Assembly: GCA_037044905.1 (NCBI GenBank)
Contig: JBAOKB010000165.1
Coordinates: 1-64,000, forward strand
Length of the DNA stretch: 64,000 nt
Direction of reading: 5' to 3'
Source of the DNA: Hortaea werneckii
Taxonomy: Eukaryota; Ascomycota; Dothideomycetes; Mycosphaerellales; Teratosphaeriaceae
The stretch's first letter is position 1. Every line of letters starts with the position of its first letter. A model generated the notes under the pieces. The model ran no database searches, was not told the DNA's origin, and saw only the letters and a list, made by a program, of their open reading frames with translations. Positions 11,301 through 21,870 of the stretch are shown one piece after another. A program made the position numbers and the translations under genes.

Positions 11301-13527
11301 GACCTGGTAGGTTTCCCCTGTGCTCGTAGTGTATGTGCCGTTGTATGGCAAGCATGGATCGAATTCAAAGGGATCATAAGAGCTTGGAGTGCTACTTGGG
11401 GCACTGCTTGTCGTGTTGACTGGCATAGAGCTTGTTGGCGCTTGTGAGCTGGACTCTGCTGTGGTTGTATTGGCAACCGGAGCACTGGAGCTTGTCATAG
11501 AGCTTGACGGACTGGATGTGAGAGGAACAGAAGAAGTCATGACCAGACTCGTACTATTCGCTTCAGACATGCTGCTGGACGTAGTCTCGGGCATCGTTGC
11601 GCTGCTTGTCGTATTGACGACGGAAGTCATGGAAGCAGTAGGCTCAGACGCCATGCTGCTTGTGCTATTGATCACCGGAGGAATCTCAGTCGGGCCCATG
11701 GAGGTAGTCGGCATGGCCTCGCTGCTTGTGCTGTTCGAGAAAATCGGCTGAGACGACGGGCTGGACTGGGTCGCAGGACCAGTGCTGAGACTGACCGATC
11801 CGGTAGGCACGATCGTGAAGGTTTCAGTGATCTGCTCAATGCTGGAGCTGCTTTGCATCATGGTCGAAGTCTCTGTGGTCGTCGTTTCCGGGATGAGACT
11901 AGTGTTAAGCGCAGGAGCGCTGGTTGTGTTGAGCATAGGCATGCTCGTAGTCTCTGAAGCTGTTGTATTCAGCACTGGGAGGCTAGTCGTATTAAAAGAT
12001 GGAGCACTGGACGTCTCGATAGTCGGTTCGCTGGTAGTGCTCGGAGCAGGCATGCTCGTAGTCTCAGGAGCGGTGGTATTTATAGCCGGGAGACTTGTGG
12101 TATTGAGGGCTGGGACACTCGTCGTATTGAGGAATGGGGCACTAGTAGTCTCAATGACTGGCTCGCTCGTAGTGTTAAGGACAGGAGCACTGGTGGTCTC
12201 AATAACTGGCTCGCTCGTAGTATTGAAGACAGGCATGCTCGTAGTCTCTGAAGCTGTCGTATTCAGCATCGGAGCACTTGTCGTATTGAGGAACGGAGCA
12301 CTAGTGGTCTCCACAACGGGCTCGCTTGAGGTGCTCGGAACAGTCACGCTCGAGGTCTCAGGGGCGGTGGTATTTGCCGGGACACTCGTCGAATTCAGGA
12401 AAGGAGCACTGGTCGTCTCGAAACTGGGCTCGCTAGTGGTATTGAAAGCTGGAACAGTAAATGTCTCGGTCAGGGTGCTATTTTCTGACACGGGCGGCGT
12501 GAATGTCGCTGTGATGGTCTCCACTGGTTCTGATGAGTTGGCGAACGGGGGCGAGCTTGTGAAGGACTCGCTCACGCTCAAGACCGTGATGGAAGTGTTG
12601 GCAAACGGCGGCACGACGCTTGGCGGGGGGCTGATCTTAGAAGCTGGTGCAGTACTGAGCGGCATCGTGGAGTCTGGACTGGATATTGCGGTCACCGTAG
12701 CAGGCATTATCTGGACGTAGCGGACATCCGAGCCGGTGTCGGTAGCAAGGACCATTGTAGTGGTCTCCTCGCCACTCTCGGTCGTTTCAACAGGGACGAA
12801 GCCTACAGGAGGTGTCCCGGAAGCAAAAGTAGTGGCAGTACCTGGTTCGCTGTCCGCATCTGGGCCCATTACATTGTTGGCTTCATCAACGGTTGTGGTG
12901 CCTAAGTAAACCGTAGAGACGACGTTTGCGCCTGCTGGAGCCTCACCAAAGACGGAGCTAGTCTTTGGCGCAGAACTGCTGGCTGCGCCGGCGCCACCGC
13001 CAGTAGAATTACTACCATCCGAATACTGCGTCGCGGCCGGCTCCATGACGATGGTGGAAATACTCACACTACCGGAAGGCCGCGTAGAAGAGCTGGTGGC
13101 CTGTCGTGTTGCATTCCCAGCAGTGTAGATCGTCGACGTGACCTCGATATCGGTAACATCTACGGTAGTAGTACCCGATCGCAGAGTATCAACAGACTGA
13201 ACGGTCGTCTCGCCGCCTGCAAAGCCCTCGATTGTCCGCGTAACTGTTGATGTAGCCTCGGAATTGGTGACCTCGTCAGTGACCGTGATTGTCGTTTCAC
13301 TGGTGGACAGGGATCCTGGAGCAGAGCTTGCTGGCACATACTCGGTCTGAGTACGTGTGGTCGTTGGAACTGGCTACGCATTAGAAAGTATCGCTACCAA
13401 GTCTTCGCGGACGCGATTTCCACGTACCAAATTCTACCTCTGCCGTCTCAGTGGTGGTACTTTGCGCGTTAGCCAGAAGCGCCAACGGCACGAAACGCGC
13501 AAACTTGAAGGCTTTGCGGAAAACCAT
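8335..13527 (-). CDS. Mucin-like Ser/Thr-rich GPI-anchored cell wall protein (1,681 aa)
   Basis: This is a secreted, probably heavily O-mannosylated surface protein of the adhesin/mucin type. Three exons (13527-13428, 13369-8558, 8468-8335) with GT-AG introns of 58 and 89 bp give an uninterrupted 1,682-codon frame. The N-terminus is a signal peptide (hydrophobic core VPLALLANAQS). Then follow: Ser/Thr repeats of the type NTTSEPVIETTSAP (about 11880-12480); a PAN/apple-like cysteine region with FDPCLPYNGTY, DCFTICDTAGNCRGWTYA and CYL (about 11090-11370); Ser-rich repeats; a Cys/Thr-rich tract (about 10080-10520); two CPTCPGKQTTVTVP repeats flanking a Gln-Pro array; and Pro/Gln/Ser repeats. The last exon supplies a small-residue omega region and a hydrophobic end (FLGLVVAVGFMVLM), a GPI signal. 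Ligand and role are unknown. Confidence 0.85.
9530..9720 (-). repeat. Gln-Pro minisatellite inside the mucin-like gene
   Basis: About eleven in-frame degenerate copies of a six-residue unit of the type SQPPMG/GQPPQS. The array lies between the two CPTCPGKQ repeat copies (about 9440-9490 and 9740-9790), so a duplicated block brackets it. Confidence 0.75.
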
Positions 13528-14507
13528 CTTGCTAATTGAGAGCGAATGAATGGGGTGGGTTCTATGCAGAAGAAGATTGCGAAGGGGGGATTATTTTTCG
13601 ACGTGTGCGGCGCCGCAGCTGTATATCGGCATCATAGCTCTCAATGCTTTCTCGTGGAACAGCTCTGGGTGGATCTGTTGAGAGGGGAAGGTGCTGTTCT
13701 AGGAGTAGCTAATGGGAAACACAAAACCTTACCATGCAGTCGGCTTGATGGTATCCTTTACGGGACTCAAATCCAATCCTGTGAGAACGTTTGAAGCTGG
13801 ACAATTCCATCGGCCTGTAATGGGGGAGCTGTTGAAAGATGCTCGATCCCATGCCTCCTACCAGATGATGAAAAGGCAAGAGTAGTGAGTCTGATGTCGA
13901 ATCATGGCGACTTCTTCACACAACAACAGATGTTTGTAGCAAGCGGTCGCTCCAAAGTAGTAATGGCCAATCAGAGGCGCTACATTTCACGATTCTTCTG
14001 GTGGTAAGGGTGTTGGATGCTGACAAGCTCCGGCTGTCATTGTCTCTCGCACATCACGACACTTGATGAACAGAACGTAGGATACAAGTTTCTTGTGAGG
14101 TTGGCTTCCGATAACATGTATGCGAGTCTTTTCTGGCGGTGTGTGCGCATTCTTGATTCCAGGAGTCTGCAAGCGGCAAATCATCAGGCACGTAAGAGCA
14201 TGATTGGCATCAACTCGGCAAAAAGCTGCTCTCTTGCCCGTGGCAAAATCAGGGGCATATCCTTACTTGAGTCTTTGGGTCGTTGAAGAAACGACTTGCT
14301 TGAAGGTCGGAAAAGGCCGGCTGTGGAGGATGGTTGGTGCCTGAGGCAAAAACCTCTGCACAGCAACGCTGCACCCCATGTGTTTACTCTCTTGGCAAAC
14401 AGTCACGCTCGAGCTTCGCTCGCAACATTCGACTGTCTCGTTATGCGCCTTGCACCCACCTCACCGGCACATTGATCGCGCTTCAATCGCATACAAAACA
14501 TACCAAA
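13528..14507. promoter_or_regulatory. Divergent promoter region, mucin-like gene/NUF2
   Basis: About 1 kb between divergent starts. No gene, repeat or recognisable motif was supported; both promoters should lie here. Confidence 0.45.
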
Positions 14508-16028
14508 ATGCCTAGCATGGACTATAATCCGCGCATGAGTATGGCCCGCGGGTCACAACAATCGTCGCAACAGAAACGCACAAAGGAAGACGAAAGCGAC
14601 GCTTTCATGACATTGGTATGTTCGATGCGTCTAGCTAAGGCGACGTAACGCGCACTCACTCACGTTGCTCGTAGCCCGACAAAGAGATTGCAGGATGTAT
14701 CAGCGACATCGGCATCGCCTTCAGCCTCGAGGATCTTCGAAAACCGAACCCGCAGCAGATCCAGCGCATCTTCGAATGGTTTGCCGAACTCCTGACGAAC
14801 ACGACTCGCGATGTTGTCTCACCCGCCATGCGCGCCGCTGCAGAAGACATGTACGGAGACGATGCCGACCGCGTCTTCAGCGCCGACACCAGGGAGCTCA
14901 TGGGCTTTTTCATTACCATGCGAAGATTGTTGCTGGAGTGTGGCATCAAGGACTTCACGTTCAGTGATCTTTACAAGCCCACGCATCCGAGACTGGTCAA
15001 GATATTTAGCTACATTATCAACTTTATTCGCTTTCGGGAGAGTCAGACAAGCGTAATCGACGAGCACTATAACTCCTCGGAACGGACGAAGAATATGATT
15101 GAAGAGCTTTACCATGAGAACCAGGAGAAAGAAGAACGGCTTCAAGAGATGCAGCAAAACAGGAAGAATGTCGAACAGGCTATTGCAGATAAGGAACGGA
15201 GAAACCAGGAGTTGAAAACGCGACTTCTGGAGCTAAAGAAAGCCCAAGAGAGAGTCACCGAGAAGCTGGAACGGGTCAAGGGAGAGCAAGGGCGGTTCAA
15301 GAACGTACTCGAAGAGAGAACGACAAGCGTGATGAACATGCGGCAGGAAGCCAACAAATTGCGTCCGTACACGGAGCAGTCCCCTGCAGTGTTGGAGCAA
15401 TCATTGCGCGACCTCTCCGGCAGTCTGAACGCCGACCGATCAGAGATTGACCGTCTTGACCGAAGATCGCGAGCCCTTCAGACGAGCTGCGACACATTCA
15501 ATGTGCTCATCTCCGACATTGGTTCACTCTCGCGACTGCTGAACGACCTCCAAGCCGAGCTTCAGAAAGAAGAGGAGGAAGGACGGGCAGCGGCGAAGAA
15601 CCGTGAAGCTCTGACAGAGGCATCGAACTCCGTACGTGAAGTCGAAAGGCAAGAGCGCATATTACGGAAACAGCTCGAACAGTGGCAATCGCGCACAGAC
15701 AAACTAAGAAGAGATGCGGAGACCAAAGCCAACAATGCGCGGGCGAAGATGGAGAGCCTGAGGAGCGTGCACAAGGAACTCACTGCTGAAAGACGAGAGA
15801 GGGGAGAGGAAGTCGAGAAGAGGAGAATCCGCATTGAACAGGTCGAGAAGAAAGTAAGTCAAATTAACGAGCCACCAACGATGAAGAGGTCTTTGCTAAC
15901 TTGTTATCCTGCAGATGGCCGACCTCAAAGAGAACATCGAACACGAAGTCCAAAGCGCGCGAGAAGAGTACATGAAGATGGAAAGTCACATCCGACTGTA
16001 CATCACGGAGATGGAGCAGAGCATATGA
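14508..16028 (+). CDS. NUF2: Kinetochore protein Nuf2
   Basis: Nuf2 pairs with Ndc80 in the Ndc80 complex and links kinetochores to spindle microtubules. Exons are 14508-14615, 14675-15853 and 15915-16028 with GT-AG introns of 59 and 61 bp, giving 466 residues with no frame break. After a short disordered N-terminus comes the calponin-homology-like domain: [55 protein letters not shown], then [20 protein letters not shown]. The remaining two thirds are coiled coil rich in Glu, Lys and Arg, which would pair with Ndc80 and meet Spc24/Spc25 at the end. Length matches fungal Nuf2. The ATG has A at -3. It converges on the hypothetical gene 166 bp downstream. Confidence 0.93.
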
Positions 16029-16193
16029 GCAGGTGCTTGAAACCCGTCCTCTTTTCCTTCTCTCTATCTGAAACATCCATCTTGTTCTTTGTCAACGATA
16101 CCCTCTGCGCCCGCAATACGATCTTCCGTTACACATTAGCCTTTGTCGCACGATGCACGCTCTTATTAGGGCAAATTCCAAATATCTACTTCC

Positions 16194-16721
16194 TCAAATT
16201 CTCCAGTATTCGGATCTCTGCTCCGCTGAAATTATCGTTTCCCTTGCAAGCTCCACGTGAGCTCTTGCCGTCTCGATGGCTTCCTGTAAACGCATTCTGC
16301 GGGTGTCTGGTGGTAGATCACTGACCCAGAGGCAGTACAGACGAGCCGCCTGTGTCTGGAGGTCTATGTATCGCTGTTCAAGCTGTTCGATGTCACAGGG
16401 ATCTGCGGCTTCGGATGCCCTGTGAGACGTCGGCTCGCTTTCGGATGAGATGTCGGTTTTGGCAGTATCTTGTAGCGAGGTCCTGCCGGGCAAAGAGGTG
16501 ACGGGGATGGAAAGCGGATCGTCGTCCCTAGGGACGGGCTCCAAAATGTTTCTGAGGACATCTGCCTCCTGCTCGGATTTGGCCTTGTCTTCCTCCATTC
16601 TTTGGCCGACCTGTGCATCCTCTCCAATGGCGATGTACTGATCCGGAACGCTTGACTTTCTGCCCAGTTCCGGCACATCGTCTACGATCCTGCGGCCTAT
16701 CCTTGATTTCTGCCAGCTCAT
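16194..16721 (-). CDS. Hypothetical protein (175 aa)
   Basis: I do not recognise this protein. It is a single ATG-started frame of 175 residues with a basic N-terminus (SWQKSRIGRR), an acidic Ser/Glu-rich middle and a probably helical end with heptad-like Leu/Ala spacing (LEQRYIDLQTQAARLYCLW, then LQEAIETARAHVELARETI). No signal peptide or membrane segment is evident. A pyrimidine-rich stretch ending in TTTGCAG lies just upstream of the ATG, so an additional 5' exon is possible. It ends tail to tail with NUF2. Confidence 0.5.
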   Translation of the reverse strand: MSWQKSRIGRRIVDDVPELGRKSSVPDQYIAIGEDAQVGQRMEEDKAKSEQEADVLRNILEPVPRDDDPLSIPVTSLPGRTSLQDTAKTDISSESEPTSHRASEAADPCDIEQLEQRYIDLQTQAARLYCLWVSDLPPDTRRMRLQEAIETARAHVELARETIISAEQRSEYWRI

Positions 16722-17240
16722 GCGGAGACCGAAGCAGAGGGAACTGCAAAAACAACAGAATCGGGAGAAAAGAAATACGACCGTTCAGTTTTTCCACGTT
16801 TGCTTAGCATAGAGTCATTCAGTCCGATCGCGGATTACTGTTGATTGCCTTCGTCGCACATCATGCAAGACCATAGAGTACGACGATGTCCGAATGTAGA
16901 TGCACCGCTGATTTAACTGGAGTAGACGGATCAGAGCGTATATAACATGTCACAAGGTAGAGAGCAAAGACCGTCTCTTGCCATCACGGAGTTTGGCTTT
17001 GTTGCACGGGAGAACATAATGCAGGTTGCAATAGATCGTTACTGTCAGGTCTGTTTACAGAACCCAGGCACGTGGCGCCATGGCTGATGACATCCATAAC
17101 CCAAAGCTGTTTGACTCATCAGCGTTACGTACAGATTGGCAGCGCATGGCCGTATTGCAAATTATGCGACATCCCTCAGTTTGCTGCTATAGAGGCAACG
17201 GCACTTCAAAGTCTGTAGTTGCAGGATTGTCGAATCCGAG
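16722..17240. promoter_or_regulatory. Divergent intergenic region, hypothetical/SDR
   Basis: 519 bp with no supported gene, lying between a minus-strand start and a plus-strand start. Confidence 0.4.
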
Positions 17241-18278
17241 ATGTCAGCCAAACAAGAACCTCATGATCTTACACCTGACGTCCTGGTAACAGGAGCGTGC
17301 GGCCACCTCGGTTACGCGTTGATGAGCTCACTCCCAGATCTTGGGTATAGACCTTTGGGCATAGACATCCTTCCGGCAGACAACGATCAGCACAAGGTCC
17401 TTACTGGATCGATATCAGACCCGGGATTCTGCGCAAGCGTTTTCCAAACCTATCCCTCTCTCAAGTATGTCTTACACACGGCGACTTTGCACAAACCTCA
17501 CGTGGATTCCCATTCGAAGGCAGATTTCATCGATACCAATATCCATGGCACACTAAATCTGTTGGAGGCTGCATCCAGCAGGCCAGATCCAATCGAAGGG
17601 TTCATTTTCACTAGCACTACATCTGCTTTCGGTAAAGCACTTGCTCCCAAGCCTGGCCAACCGGCCGCATGGGTTGATGAGCAGGTCACGCCGGTCCCGA
17701 AGAATATCTACGGCGCAACCAAAGTGGCTGCTGAGGACCTATGCCAACTTGTTCAGGCGGAGACGAGGATGCCAACGATCGTCCTGCGTACTTCGCGATT
17801 CTTCCCCGAAGAAGATGATAACGATAAAGCGCGAGAAGAATACGAAGACGACAACCTCAAAGTCCTTGAGCTGCTTTACCGACGGGTAGATATTCATGAT
17901 GTAGTCTCAGCCCACGTCTGCGCTATGCGGAAAGCAAAGGACATCGGATGGGCAAAATACATCATCAGCGCTCCGCCACCCTTCACAAACGACTCATCCC
18001 TTCTGAAGCAGTTGGACACCGATGCAGCCGAGGCGATCACACAAGTACGGCCAGCTCAGGCAAAGATTCTGCTTGATCGCGGCTGGAAATTGCCAATGCG
18101 ATTAGATCGCGTGTATGACCCTAGCAAAGCTATAGCCGAGTTGGATTGGACTCCAATCTATACGTTTGAGAGAGCTGTGGCTCAGATCCAGGACGGCAGA
18201 GACTGGCGCAGTCCATTGACGGTGCAAACGGGCAGGCGAGGATATCATGCCACTCCTACAGGCGTGTATACAAGATAG
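17241..18278 (+). CDS. NAD(P)-dependent epimerase/dehydratase, extended SDR family
   Basis: A 345-residue single-exon Rossmann protein. The dinucleotide-binding motif TGACGHLG starts at about residue 17, and GIDILPAD has an acidic residue at the end of strand 2, which suggests NAD preference. The catalytic tyrosine and lysine are in YGATK at about residue 155, and STTSAF upstream of it supplies the Ser/Thr. The C-terminal half carries the substrate-binding lobe, including a DIHDVVSAHVCAM segment typical of nucleotide-sugar epimerase-like proteins. The substrate cannot be named. It is flanked by intergenic stretches and has no functional neighbours. Confidence 0.85.
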   Translation: MSAKQEPHDLTPDVLVTGACGHLGYALMSSLPDLGYRPLGIDILPADNDQHKVLTGSISDPGFCASVFQTYPSLKYVLHTATLHKPHVDSHSKADFIDTNIHGTLNLLEAASSRPDPIEGFIFTSTTSAFGKALAPKPGQPAAWVDEQVTPVPKNIYGATKVAAEDLCQLVQAETRMPTIVLRTSRFFPEEDDNDKAREEYEDDNLKVLELLYRRVDIHDVVSAHVCAMRKAKDIGWAKYIISAPPPFTNDSSLLKQLDTDAAEAITQVRPAQAKILLDRGWKLPMRLDRVYDPSKAIAELDWTPIYTFERAVAQIQDGRDWRSPLTVQTGRRGYHATPTGVYTR

Positions 18279-19379
18279 CGGCTGATACTTTCGCTCGGAC
18301 TCATATGTTGAAAGGGTGCTGGCTCATACAACCTTTGTGTGAAGACGACAAAAGTACATGACGCGCTAGAAGGGCGAGATGTCAATAGTAAGAGGGTGCT
18401 CACGTCCCTGCCAGTGTCCACCTTTGTGCATGTGCTTAATGTCTCTCAAGTCGAGCGTGAGCGCATGAGGGTGCACGGGGAGCTTAAGTTGCTTGGATGA
18501 AATGCTTAAGTAGCGCTTGTGTTGCGCGCACAATCCTCGCCTGAATCTGCTCTAAGTCTTCGCTAGACCTAATGAAAGCGTTGTTGGAGACTTGCAAAGG
18601 AGATTATGGACTATACACTGCGTTTACCACGGAGATGCCAAGAGCCGTGGGAATCGAGACTAGCTTTCGCGGGAGGAGCCGCTCTCGCCGCTGCAGATCT
18701 GCAGGTGTTGGGCTAGAGGGCGAGGCCAGATCCTACAAAATATATAACTTTGGTTCTGAAGAAAGCGACGGGAAGAAGAATGATGACAACGAGCATCAAG
18801 CCATACGAGTAGAATATGTAGTTGAGTGAAAATAATGCAAATTCTGTCTGCAATATCGATAGTCGTCCGCACGTTAAAGTGCAATGTCTGGTATTAATTG
18901 CGATTGCCGTTACGTTGACCCTGCAAGGTTGTTCTAGCGCGCTAGGTTACAGCTTGCTGGGGGGTAAAGGGTTACGTACTTTCAGTCCGTGTAGGGGCTG
19001 AGAGAATCTGACACGAACTCGTTTCTGGCAGTTAGGGAATCATCACAGTGCGTCCCTTGCACTCATGTTGACAGCATCTTCGAATTGGGCCGAATTGGGA
19101 GTAAAAGGAGCCTGGTGCATTTCAAAGTGGGATATAGTAATAGCGTTACGGGGGCGGAAAGGAATCTGGAAGCTGGCTGGGAGGCAGTGACACGAGCTTC
19201 GGTCCCACCAGAACATCGCCTTTCGTTATTCGAGCCTGCGACGGATACGACTAGACGAGACGCATTGGAACTTGCAGTATACTGCAGCGACACTCGATAC
19301 GACGGTCTTTGACCATATCACGACCGGCCTGGGGGCCAACTGGTGAATGCTCCCGCTTCATGCGGCGGACCGCGACAAG
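18279..19379. other. Intergenic region, SDR to ANP1
   Basis: 1.1 kb. One ATG-started frame of 85 codons (18572-18829) is present but shows no domain or compositional support, so I do not call it. The rest should hold the SDR 3' UTR and the ANP1 promoter. Confidence 0.45.
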
Positions 19380-20933
19380 ATGAGTTCGCGACACGTGTAT
19401 ACCAATGGCGGAGGAGGGGGATATCCCATGAGCCCGACGTTTGTAGAAAGCAGAGGGCGGTCATTCAATATCAAGCCGGACAAGTATGAAAAGTATGTGT
19501 CGACTACACACATGCCCCCAAAAGCGCCGGCATCACGTGGAACGTACATGGCTGACAGTTGCTCCCCTAGATATCAACCTCGCTCCTCCCGCTCCACTTT
19601 CCAGCGAAACCGAGGCCTATTCCTTCGAGTCGGCGGCGCTCTCACGCTTCTCCTCCTCATCCTGGGCTTCATCTTCCCTTCCCTCCGTCCGACCGCACTC
19701 CTTCCCGCCGGTCTGACCCTCTCCCTCTTCCCACAGGGCGAGGAGTGGCAGATCGAGACCGTCCGCTACTACGACCTTTCCAACGTTGGCGGCACTTCCC
19801 GCGGCTGGGAGCGCGAGGAGCGTATCCTCCTCTGTGCCCCGCTCCGTGACGCCGCAGCCCACTTGCCGCTCTTCTTCAGCCATCTGCGGAACCTCACATA
19901 CCCGCATCACCTGATCGACTTGGCGTTCCTTGTGGGAGACAGCAAAGATAACACTCTGCCTTTGCTGAGCGACTTACTCTCGGATCTGCAGACACATGAG
20001 AACCCTCGGGAGGCATTTGGTGAGATCTCAGTAATAGAGAAGGACTTCGGACAGAAAGTCAACCAGGATGTCGAGTCTCGCCATGGGTTCGCTGCACAGG
20101 CTTCGCGCCGAAAGAGCATGGCGCAAGCTCGAAACTGGCTGCTCTCTGCTGCTCTCCGGCCTACACACTCATGGGTCTACTGGCGCGACGTCGATGTCGA
20201 GACTGCACCTTTCACCATCCTGGAAGACCTGATGAGGCATAATAAAGATGTCATCGTACCGAATGTCTGGCGTCCGCTGCCTGACTGGCTGGGTGGAGAG
20301 CAGCCTTACGATTTGAACTCCTGGCAGGAGTCCGAGACCGCGCTGGCGCTGGCCGATACTTTGGACGAAGACGCCGTCATCGTAGAAGGGTACGCCGAGT
20401 ACGCCACCTGGCGTCCCCATCTTGCCTATCTCCGTGATCCTTATGGCGACCCAGACATGGAGATGGAGATTGACGGTGTCGGCGGTGTCTCCATTCTAGC
20501 GAAAGCTCGCGTCTTCCGTGCCGGCGTACACTTCCCCGCATTCTCCTTCGAAAAGCACGCTGAGACGGAAGGTTTCGGCAAAATGGCCAAGCGCATGAAG
20601 TACAGCGTCATTGGCCTCCCGCACTACACCATCTGGCATATGTACGAGCCCAGCGTGGACGATATCCGGCATATGGAGGAGATGGAGCAGGAGAGGCAGG
20701 CGCGAGAGAAGGAAGAGGGTGAGAAGAGGGAAAGAGAGGAGAGGATCAAGCAGCAGTTCGATATGACTGAGGGTAAGGGCCAGTGGGAAAAGGACAAGGC
20801 CATGTTGGAGGAGGCGTTGAAGGGCGAGAAGGCGGAAGCGGATGCAAAGGAGAAGGCAGGTAAAGAAGGTGCGGGCAAAGCGAAGGAAGGGAAGGCTGCT
20901 GCTGCGGTAGAGGATGAGGCGAGCGAGGTGTGA
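19380..20933 (+). CDS. ANP1: Golgi mannan polymerase II subunit Anp1 (GT62 family)
   Basis: Anp1/Mnn9/Van1 family proteins extend the alpha-1,6-mannan backbone on N-glycans in the cis-Golgi. Exons are 19380-19492 and 19571-20933, giving 491 residues. The intron (19493-19570, GTATGT to TAG) is 78 bp and stop-free in frame, so the unspliced frame is also open; splicing restores DKYEKYQPRSSRS. A short cytosolic N-terminus precedes one signal-anchor segment (about residues 55-75, GALTLLLLILGFIF). The lumenal catalytic domain contains ILLCAPLRDAA, DLAFLVGDS, the metal-binding motif WVYWRDVDVET, and VPNVWRP with WHMYEPS near its end. The C-terminus is a charged coiled-coil-like tail rich in Glu, Lys and Ala. 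An upstream in-frame ATG at 19347 would add 11 residues. Confidence 0.92.
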   Translation: MSSRHVYTNGGGGGYPMSPTFVESRGRSFNIKPDKYEKYVSTTHMPPKAPASRGTYMADSCSPRYQPRSSRSTFQRNRGLFLRVGGALTLLLLILGFIFPSLRPTALLPAGLTLSLFPQGEEWQIETVRYYDLSNVGGTSRGWEREERILLCAPLRDAAAHLPLFFSHLRNLTYPHHLIDLAFLVGDSKDNTLPLLSDLLSDLQTHENPREAFGEISVIEKDFGQKVNQDVESRHGFAAQASRRKSMAQARNWLLSAALRPTHSWVYWRDVDVETAPFTILEDLMRHNKDVIVPNVWRPLPDWLGGEQPYDLNSWQESETALALADTLDEDAVIVEGYAEYATWRPHLAYLRDPYGDPDMEMEIDGVGGVSILAKARVFRAGVHFPAFSFEKHAETEGFGKMAKRMKYSVIGLPHYTIWHMYEPSVDDIRHMEEMEQERQAREKEEGEKREREERIKQQFDMTEGKGQWEKDKAMLEEALKGEKAEADAKEKAGKEGAGKAKEGKAAAAVEDEASEV

Positions 20934-21100
20934 GTAGCCTCCTTCCTTTTTCTTTTTTTCGAAACTTTTCTCCCTCTTTCTGGCGTGTATCGGACGGAAA
21001 GCAAAATCATCTACTGTACCCCGAGACATGCAATGCATGCCCCGGCGCTTTACTTCTTTCCTCTCCTGTACTTTTCGAAGATTCTCTGTATGCGTATACT

Positions 21101-21585
21101 ATGTGTGGACAGAAACGAATGTATGTTGACATGAGGCGTGTCTTGCTTTCTTTTTACATAGGGGCCGGAACTTCGCTAATGATTTCCACCTGTAACGACG
21201 CGATAGTCGGCCACTTGCTGTGGAGAACTCCCAACCGCAGCGCAAAGCCCAGGCGGCTCCGAAGGATAATGTCCCTGGTCTGGATCCGATCAATGGGCTT
21301 CAAGCTGCGGAGTCGTCACCAGATCCCGCTTCTGCCCCTGTCAGTGACGGTAATGATGGTCAAGCTGGTACGCAGGCTGCAGCTGGAGTCGAACAGGATG
21401 CGATAAACCCCCACGGCAACCCGCCAGCTGCGGCCGAGCAGTACGTCAAGGACCGCTCGCGGAAAGCCATCCAGGGGTTGACGCCGGCGGATAGGAAGAA
21501 GGGCCAGCCGCTGGAGAAGGCTGAGCAGGGTAGAGCTGGAAGGAAGAAGGCTGGGCGGAAGGGGAAGCAGGATGTGGCTCTGTAG
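21101..21585 (+). CDS. Small hypothetical protein (two-exon model, 132 aa)
   Basis: The open frame around 21196-21585 has no internal ATG, so a start must come from upstream. A 20-base exon (21101-21120, ATG TGT GGA...) with a GTATGT donor at 21121 joins TAG at 21204-21206 in frame, giving 132 residues. The product is hydrophilic, rich in Ala, Gln, Pro, Gly and Lys, and ends in a basic cluster. No domain is recognised. It lies about 170 bp after ANP1 on the same strand. It might instead be non-coding or a 3' UTR. Confidence 0.35.
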
Positions 21586-21870
21586 AGCTTAGTATTGCAT
21601 TAAAAGGTGTTTGGTGCTTGAAGGTGGAGTAGACAAGGGATGGATTTTCAAAAGGTGTATATGTTATGGATATCTGTGGGTCATAGAATTCCTGATTCTG
21701 AATCTGAATGCTGATTTTACATGTGAACATCTGGCAGGAGTTTGCCATCACTGGAGCTTCTGACTGCATCTTGACGAGACTCTCCGCATCATCATTATCA
21801 TCACGTCTTTGCCTGCTGTTTTAGCTTCTGTCAGCCTCAACCGCCTGAATGCAGACCAGAATGGGCTTGT

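Noticed and set aside
11782..12720. 312-codon plus-strand open frame
   Set aside because: Antisense of the NTTSEP repeats in the mucin-like gene; the Val/Leu-rich periodic translation is produced by the repeats.
18572..18829. 85-codon ATG-started frame in the SDR-ANP1 gap
   Set aside because: No domain, no splice partner and mixed composition; length is within chance.
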